A DNA stretch of 64,000 bases. It comes from Acanthamoeba castellanii str. Neff. Lineage: Eukaryota; Discosea; Longamoebia; Acanthamoebidae. This document shows, piece by piece, positions 57,766 to 64,000 of the stretch. The notes under the pieces are model-generated. The model worked only from the letters and a program-made list of their open reading frames with translations. It searched no databases and was not told the origin of the DNA. The number at the start of each line of letters is the position of its first letter. The first letter of the stretch is position 1. The DNA is taken from positions 1,378,730 to 1,442,729 of the forward strand of contig NW_004457654.1 in NCBI RefSeq assembly GCF_000313135.1, written 5' to 3'. The position numbers and the translations under genes were made by a program.

Positions 57766-59004
57766 AAGCTGCTGTTGTGTTAGCCCCCAGGTGAGGGCAA
57801 TGTGTGGTGGAAAACAACATAAATGATCTTTCCCTCATAATGACTCTTCGATGTATCTTTTTTTCCATTACGTCGTCGATGGATCGTTTTTTCCCATTAT
57901 GGTGTTGGTTTTCGGGTGACCGTCCGATGACGTCGTCGCGTGGATAACGCGGGCGGTGGCCGATCGACCAACAACCGGAGCAGAGCGCTCCAATGGCTCC
58001 TGCTGGCGACACACCACCACGGCGGCGACGACGACGACGACGCGGCACTCCTCCTCACCATCGCACTCGACCACTGCGACGACAAAGACGGCGACGTCTC
58101 GCGACGGACCACAAACGCGAAATCGATCTTTGGGTTTCATTTCCCCGGTCGCATCACCAGCACCACGCGCACGCCGCGCCGGCGTCGTCGCAGTTCCACC
58201 CGAACATACCCACCGCGGCAACGCCGACGCGAGACCACCACCCTCGACCACCTCCCGCCAAGGTGCTGGCCCGGCGAGCCGTAGTGTGCTGCCGCCACGC
58301 AAAGAGAGATTGGCGAGAACAAGTCGGTGGACCGCAGGCTGCCTTGGCGCGTGCCGCTCCAGCGCGAGACGGACGTGTCTCCATTGGGCAGAGTGATGCG
58401 CACCACGGCCGGCGCCAAGCAGGCGCTGCATGAACACTGGCAGGACGGCGCCGTCGCCAACACACAGGTTGCGCATGTCGGCGTTGGTTTAGTTGCCCAC
58501 GGCGTTGACGAACGCGGGCGGCAGGCGGTCGTCCATGTCCCACAAGGGGTTTTTGATCCGCGCGCCCAGAGGCCCCTCGACGTGCCCTAGCCCCACCAAT
58601 TGAATGATGGCGATCAAAAGGAATGATTGTAACGAGTTCGAGAGGTACTCAGCACCCAGGGAATTCACTAGTGACGCTCATAGTCCTGTGTTTACGCACG
58701 CGATAATCTTAGGGCATGTTCCACGAGGATCTTCTGATATGAGGAACCACGGACAGGAACCACCCAAGCCAGACCCATCAGTTCGGCTCTCATGCCAAGC
58801 AGCTTGAACATGCACTGGAGTAGGATGAATGCTTCTTAGTTCCGGCTCTTGGGTGCTCCGCAGACAACCTACTCCCTACAAAGAGGTTTTTAACACTACC
58901 ATGATCGACCACACTCAACCCCTTTCCTCAGGACCCTCGTCATGCCCAAGGTGAACTCCAAAAGATTTGAAATGTTGGCGCACGAGGTACATCAGATTCA
59001 GTTA
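57766..59004. other. Gene-poor stretch, possible gene debris
   Basis: No intact gene is seen. The left half (57890-58590) is CpG-rich with long frames on both strands caused by base composition; the minus-strand candidate is annotated separately. The right half (58600-58940) has a lower GC content, short open frames only, and no recognised signal. Confidence 0.45.
57868..58590 (-). pseudogene. Degraded minus-strand open frame, origin unknown
   Basis: Read on the minus strand from about 58590, the frame gives ARIKNPLWDMDDRLPPAFVN, then an in-frame TAA (about 58494), then ADMRNLCVGDGAVLPVFMQ and a long Ala/Arg-rich tail to 57868. The first part looks protein-like, the tail does not. In another frame the stretch near 58390-58330 gives VRITLPNGDTSVSRWSGTRQ followed by GSLRSTDLF, which loosely recalls a reverse transcriptase NG...GxRQG block. 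That similarity is short and may be chance. A relic of a gene or of a retroelement is possible. Confidence 0.25.
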
Positions 59005-60340
59005 TCAGTTCACAGGGACGAACAACAGGTCCCACACATAATCATAGCTTCTGTAACTACCGAAGGGAGAGGCCTGAAGATCCATCGTATTGACGTCGAA
59101 GAACAGCAGGTGGGGAGGGCCACCGAACTTGGCGCTAACCACGTAGATGCCACTCTCCTCGTCGAGCGCAGCCACGTTCCTCTGTACAGTCCAAAAGACT
59201 GGGATGTGCTTGCGTTGGATCACCACTCCCTTGGTGGCATCGATCGCTGTGGCAAGGAGTAGGCCACGTTAGCCCACCCTCGAAACCTCCACAGCTAAGC
59301 TTGAAGGGGGTTCTACCTTGGAAGACCAGTGTCGAGTTCACTTGCCCAACGGTGTAAATGGTTTTCAGATCACGGGAAAGCACAGGAGCAATCATGCTTT
59401 GCTGTACACGAGCACAGATGATTAGGACCGATGGGAAGTGAGCATGGTCCACTCTCTTGTCGTACCTCGATCTTTTGATTATAGAAAGGTGTGCCAGGGG
59501 CACGAAGAGAGATTCGCCAGGTCTCCCACAGATTGCTGTTAGCACTTGCCATGAGAAGCATCTGTTGAGACGGCATGGAACTCACCCATCAGGCTTTGTG
59601 TCGAGGCAGGGGAAGATGGGTGGCACTGACCTCCTGTGTGTACGGATTGATGGCCACACGGCCGTTGATGCCCCAGCAGCCAGAGGCAGGAAGGTCATGC
59701 TTGTAGGTGGCCAGCAGTTTTAAGCCTCCTGTCGCTGGATGCACCTGAGAAACCACCACCAAGTGTTAACTTTCTGGGTGATGAGAGGAACGGCTGGTAG
59801 ATGCGCATCAACCTCATACAAGCGGAACTCCGGAACATCTTGAACCTGCGTGAAGGCGTAGAGCTTGGAGTCTAACTTGTTGGCCGCGAGTTGCCACAAG
59901 CCACATTCGTCCTTGGCCAAGGTCACATTCACATAGATCCCTTTCACCTGGTCTTCTTCGTGTAACAGCGTGATCAGAGCAGGTTGGCGGAGGGCGAGAG
60001 TGTCTCCTCCCCAGAACAGGGCCTGTGTACGCAGGAGAGGAAGAGGTAAGATAACTGCACACACAAGCTTGGTATTGGAGTTATAGGATACCGTTGAGCT
60101 GCCATATCTACCGACTGAGAGCAGCTTCCTCTGTGGAGGCCAGGTCGTGATGTTTGAGGCTGCTAGTTGTTGGAATAAGATGCTATCATTTGGGCTGCTT
60201 GCGAACTCGCCATAGACGCCGCTTCTGAGCAAGCCCGTCAAGAAGTTTCCCTCCTGGCGAACAACGTTCGCACAGGAGCAGCCTAACAGGAAGCCCAGCA
60301 AAAGGAAGATCAAAAGAGAGTGCAATCTAGTCAGCTTCAT
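59005..60340 (-). CDS. Predicted secreted protein, unassigned
   Basis: ATG 60340 opens a clear signal peptide: MKLTRLHSLLIFLLLGFLLG followed by CSCANVV, with cleavage expected near the CSCA. The mature part reads EGNFLTGLLRSGVYGEFASS, then after an intron ALFWGGDTLALRQPALITLL, ECGLWQLAANKLDSKLYAFT, VHPATGGLKLLATYKHDLPA with GCWGINGRVAINPYTQE, ASANSNLWETWRISLRAPGT, APVLSRDLKTIYTVGQVNST, GVVIQRKHIPVFWTVQRNVA and GIYVVSAKFGGPPHLLFFDV, ending DYVWDLLFVPVN. Repeating blocks of about 40 residues ending in aromatic-rich strands (LYAFTQV, IYTVGQV, IYVVSAK) suggest a beta-propeller. It has six exons and is about 53% GC, lower than the genes to the left. The role is unknown. Confidence 0.65.
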
Positions 60341-61265
60341 TGTGTTGTGCTCAACGTCGAAGAGCCAGCCCTAGACAAGCGCTTTCCCGAAAAGCAGTGC
60401 GAAAAGTTGGTATCTCCGTCAAACCTGCGTGGTTTGGAACTCTCCCCGTCCAATTCCTTTCTGATGGTGTGATTTGTCAGCAAATTGCTGCCACCACCTG
60501 ATTGGCCCATGTGGGACAACAGGTTGGACTGGTGGTAATTTCCTTCTTACCCAAGTGTCTTACACTTTGAAAAGTGAAATTTATTTGATTTAGGTGGTGT
60601 GAGTGGGAGCCATCATCAGTGGGCATCACTCCACATGTTCTCAGCTGCCTGAGGATGTGCCAACCTTGTGCAATATGAGGCTGCCTCCTCAGTGCACAAT
60701 CCTGCTTGAACAGCTTGCTGAGAGGGAATTTAAGCACCACAGAATTGTGGAAAAAAATTGGTTTCCATTTTGTCCAACTCTGGACTGGAATTTTCTTGTT
60801 GGACCATTCTCTGTTAGTCAACAAAATGTAGCAGTACACAGCAACTTTAAGGGAGCCAACTTCCAGTTTCATGCCCTGAAGTAGTACAGTACCCTTAAAA
60901 ATGGAGCCTGATTCCAATTGTGGCACTTCCTTGAAATTTCAAAACTGGGGTTTGGGGGGACCAGTTTTGTCCACATGAGAGACCAGGCAGGGACACACAG
61001 GCACTCTTGCTTGGCAGGGGAGTGGTGCTCCACTTCAAACCACTCCTTGGGGGACTTGCAGCAGGCATTCATTATTTCACAGAACTGGTCAAACATGGTG
61101 AGGTCAATTTGAATATCAATGTTGTGGGGTAAAGAAAGGTCATTTTGGTATCAGTAGTTTGGGTTTTGTAACTAAAGGACCATCTTGATTACAGACAGTT
61201 GTATAAATAAAATCTTGCCTTGTTTAGACCAAAAAGGAATTACAAAAGTAAGTGTTGGTTTCCAG

Positions 61266-62667
61266 TCAGTCAGAGACACAGGATCAGGGAACCATTACCC
61301 AGTTAACTAAACTCTTTGAACTGAACAACTCAGATATGACAGATTATCTGGCCAACAATCAATTCCACTACACAACTAAAGTAATGCCACATGAACTGAG
61401 CTTCTGAAATTATACTAAAAACTCAGTTTTGAAAACTGTGTTTCCATCAATTGGGATGACATTTCCCCAAAAGCTTATTTCACTGAACACCATATTAATG
61501 GACCAGAGCTGTTGGTGGCCAATTTTTCCTTGTGCCCATGAAAAAGAACATGACCACCAACAACACCTGCACCATGTACACCCTTCCCAATGAGAATTAC
61601 TGTCTTCAATGCATCTATACATCCTAAGGGTTTGTTGATCAAACTACCATTCTAATCAAACAACAACAACAACAACAACAACAGAAGAGAAAGCACAGCA
61701 GTGGTGCAACTGATGTGGGTCAGATTGCCACACAGCATGTCATTCAGACTGCCCAAGACTGGTGGAGCTCTGTTGGCAACTTCTTCCAGTTTGTCCTGGA
61801 CATGGAAGCACTGCTGGTGGGCAAGCTCAACATCACCTTCCTCTGGAGCTATCCTCATGTCCATGGCTGGATCACCTGGATTAACAAGTGGGTGGCTGGC
61901 TCAACAAAGAGGAACAAGGCACTCCACCTGATCAGCCTGCTCAAGTGGCTGGACAGTGAGTCAATCACCCCTGCATCATCTGGGATGCCTCACACTGCCT
62001 CACAAGCCTTTGTGCCTTCTCCAAACAGGGCAAGCAAAAGTACAACCAGTCCATGACCAAGGCCATGAACAACAATGAGCTGGTGGCAGCTGGCAATGCC
62101 CTCCACACCAACAAGCAGCCCACCTTCATCCTCTGGCTCCTGGACCATGTGGAGCACTGCTCTGCTCCCTTCCAGAAATCCCCACAGGACACCACATCCC
62201 TGGCAGTGAAGGTACACAAACAACCAAAGCAATTGAACCAAAGCAATTGTTCTGTTTTGCAAGTCAGGGTTTAGTTATAGAACTATTGGCCAACAGTTGC
62301 ATTGTGTGTTTTTGTGAGGAAATCACTAGTTCACAAACTAAACCCTAATTTTACTTTCTCTTTCTCTTCTCTTGTGTGCCAGGTGCCCAAAGCTGTGCAG
62401 GCTACAAGGTGGTGGCTTGCATTTCAGCTGCAGTGCTACATCCAGGTGCTGATGGAGGTCTTCAACAGTGGCTACTGGCAGGAGATTGTCAGTGTGAACT
62501 GCCTCAAGTGGTTGAGCACTGTCAACACCATTGAGGCAATGATACCCACTGAGAAGTTGACCTGCTTCAAGACTGACAAGGTGCCACTCAGCTCCTCCAT
62601 CAACTGCTACTCACCCTCTGGATCAACACCCATGGCCAGCCACTTCAGTTCAACAGCTACACACAAG
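61266..62667 (+). pseudogene. Coding-like, Trp-rich, CpG-free sequence with splice-like joints; probable decayed gene
   Basis: Open blocks with protein-like sequence occur in order: 61266-61380 (QLTKLFELNNSDMTDYLANN), about 61660-61950 (QDWWSSVGNFFQFVLDMEAL, PHVHGWITWINKWVAG, LISLLKWLD), about 62029-62211 (MTKAMNNNELVAAGNALHTN, FILWLLDHVEHCSAPFQ) and 62383-62667 (VPKAVQATRWWLAFQLQCYI, VLMEVFNSGYWQEIVSVNC). The last intron (GTACAC donor at 62212, acceptor GCCAG at 62382) is clean. Between the second and third blocks the obvious donor (GTGAGT) and acceptor leave the wrong phase, so the frame breaks there. Arg is scarce and coded only by AGA/AGG, while Trp, Gln and Cys are common, which fits former CGN codons changed to TGG, CAA/CAG or TGC. 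I do not recognise the protein. Confidence 0.45.
61661..61682. repeat. (CAA)n trinucleotide run
   Basis: About seven CAA units (a Gln run in the coding-like frame) at the start of the second coding-like block inside the CpG-free island. Confidence 0.85.
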
Positions 62668-62721
62668 GTGTTAAGAGTGTGTTGCAGGAGTTCCATCCCC
62701 TCCTCTCACTGACATCCCTCT

Positions 62722-64000
62722 CGCGACTACGACCTTGACGTTGTGTTGCTGATTTGAGCGCGACGAGGGCGCGGACAAAAGACGTCGGCATCGGTTCGCT
62801 ACTGGCACGCGTCGGCAAAGACGATGGACGCATCAGACCGCTGCCGATGTTGTGCGGGTCCACCGATGACGACGACTACGACGAGGGCGACATGACGATA
62901 CGGCGCAGGCGCTGTTGTGGCGAGGGCGCCGCAGACGACCACGACGCCAACTGGCCGCTGGCGCGGTTGCATCCACGCAGAGTCTCACACACACGCGCCC
63001 CATAGCCTGAGCTCGCCCTCCCCCAGCCCAGCCGACCCGACGTCTGGTACGGCTGCCAAGACCGACGATGTAGTCCGCGCGCCGACCTCTAGCACACATC
63101 CGGGTTGGCGCGCTGGCCAAGATTTGCGTAGTGCTGCAGGCGTCTGGCATGCTGGCATCTCGCGCGCTGGCGAATGCCGGCCTAGAGTTAACTACTACGT
63201 AGTGCTGCTCGCGTCTTGCGCGCTAGCGTCTCGCGTGCTGGCGCGCTGTCCAATTGTTGAGTATGGCACCTCGCGCGCTGGCGTCTCACGTGCTGGCGAA
63301 GAATGCTGACGTAACCCAAGAGTTGCGTCGTGCTGGCGTGCCGAGCGCTGGCGTCTGGTGTGTTGGGGTCTCGCGTGTGGGCGTGTCGCGAGCTGTCGTA
63401 TAGAGTGCTTATGTGCTGTCCAAGAACTGCGTAGTGTTGGCGCCTCTCGTGTTGGCGTGGCGCGCTGGCCCAGAATTTGTGGTGCCAACGCTGCGCCCCC
63501 GAGCTAGCGTCTCGCGTGCTGCCGGCAAGAGTATAGCGCGGTGCAGGCGATGGCAATGGCTGTAGCGCACGGGCGTGGGCCTGGTGTCTGTGGCGTCCTT
63601 GGTCTGACACAAAGTTGGTGCAAGCCCAACTCTGCTCGGCTCGACTCGACTCGACTCGTCGTCGGGTTGGAGGCTGGACCGCGTGGTGACGCCGACTCTG
63701 AGACGACGATGTCGCGGAGGGGCAAGCGCACTCACGCCAAGCTCGCCGAGCATGCCGCGCCGGTATCAGGGGGCTGCGCTCGCGCGAGTCGAGTAGGGCC
63801 GCGGCGGTATGGGTGGACAGCGCGCGCGAGTCGTGGGGGGGGGACGGATGCGATGGCAGGTGGAGCCAATGTCAACTTGGTTCAAGTCGCCGACGTGGTG
63901 GACCGAGTCGCAAACTCGGCTCGACTCGTCATCCGACACGCAAACCTTGGCCCGACACAAACTCGGCGCAGTGTACTCGGCGCAGTCTACTCGACGTGCG
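62722..64000. other. CpG-rich tail, no gene recognised
   Basis: From 62722 the sequence is very rich in CG. Open frames on both strands are long only because stop codons are rare in such DNA; their translations are Ala/Arg/Thr/Ser-rich with no domain. Motifs around CTCGACTCG recur near 63645-63660 and 63920-63930, and TCGGCGCAGT occurs twice at 63960-63990. The region to 64000 looks like repetitive, possibly subtelomeric or mobile-element-derived DNA. Confidence 0.5.
63090..63480. repeat. Degenerate tandem repeat, about 100-bp period
   Basis: The anchor CCAAGATTTGCGTAGTGCTG at about 63117 recurs in altered form near 63197 (ACTACGTAGTGCTGCTCGCG), 63312 (CCAAGAGTTGCGTCGTGCTG), 63419 (CCAAGAACTGCGTAGTGTTG) and 63470 (CCAGAATTTGTGG). 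Between anchors, short units like GGCGTCTCGCGTGCT are repeated with changes. The copies are diverged, and no coding sense is seen. Confidence 0.6.

Larger units (their letters stand above)
60449..62721. other. CpG-free island, 2,273 bp
   Basis: I read this interval base by base, including line and block joins, and found no CG dinucleotide between 60447-60448 (the last CG on the left) and 62722-62723 (the first on the right). At its composition (GC about 45%) over a hundred would be expected, and both flanks contain many. TG and CA are abundant, as expected if CG had changed to TG or CA. Inside are a coding-like plus-strand stretch (61266-62667, annotated separately), two weakly coding-like frames near 60600-61100 (one on each strand, 60603-60884 plus and 60869-61096 minus), and otherwise AT-richer DNA. 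No terminal repeats or target-site duplication could be found by eye. Confidence 0.85.

Noticed and set aside
60449..62721. Terminal inverted repeats or target-site duplications around the CpG-free island
   Set aside because: I compared about 150 bp at each edge by eye and saw no convincing match.
63090..63480. CRISPR-like array
   Set aside because: The units are diverged, have no constant spacers, and the genome is eukaryotic.
62722..64000. Arg/Ala/Thr-rich open frames in the CpG-rich tail
   Set aside because: Long frames follow from a scarcity of stop codons in this base composition; no domain, splice pattern or codon pattern supports a gene.

Overview
This is nuclear DNA of a free-living amoeba, most likely Acanthamoeba (inference from sequence alone). 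The genes are GC-rich, tightly packed on both strands and broken by many short GT-AG introns, often with donors beginning GTAC. The gene set is eukaryotic, with plant/fungal/amoebal flavours: phytochelatin synthase, a CYP61/CYP710-type sterol desaturase, a Thg1-like tRNA repair polymerase and a PAR-binding zinc finger protein. I saw no rRNA, tRNA, CRISPR array or bacterial operon. All gene models below were assembled by eye from exons, so exon edges are approximate unless a junction is described.

Layout. 1-9.5 kb: FAM91 homologue (partial), FHA-PBZ (APLF-like) protein, an F-box/14-3-3 fusion, THOC3, and a Thg1-like protein with a likely mitochondrial presequence. 9.6-20.2 kb: myristoylated EF-hand protein, phytochelatin synthase, DHHC palmitoyltransferase, 3-hydroxyacyl-CoA dehydratase, a repeat-bearing coiled-coil protein, a TauE/SafE membrane protein, AAR2. 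20.5-31.6 kb: nucleolin-like RRM/RGG protein, Bax inhibitor-1, a large unassigned helical protein, MBOAT acyltransferase, an SRS/LRP1-like zinc protein. 31.7-43.9 kb: TUG/ASPSCR1, DNAJC11, the P450, an SLC37/GlpT-type antiporter, HROB. 44-57.8 kb: peroxisomal ABCD half-transporter, double-SH3 protein, glycosyltransferase, WDR18/IPI3, AP-4 mu, a 2OG-Fe(II) oxygenase, and an unassigned multi-exon gene. 57.8-64 kb is different: gene-poor, with one predicted secreted protein, possible gene debris, a 2,273-bp stretch with no CpG dinucleotide at all (60449-62721), and a CpG-rich tail with degenerate repeats.

The genes are mostly single-copy housekeeping functions (Golgi/endosome traffic: FAM91, AP-4, DHHC, TUG; RNA: THOC3, AAR2, WDR18, nucleolin-like, Thg1-like; DNA repair: APLF-like, HROB; lipids: HACD, MBOAT, ABCD, P450). 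They do not form a pathway cluster; several divergent pairs share short promoters. The two observations I rate most highly are the F-box/14-3-3 fusion, where both domains share one exon, and the sharply bounded CpG-free island near the right end.
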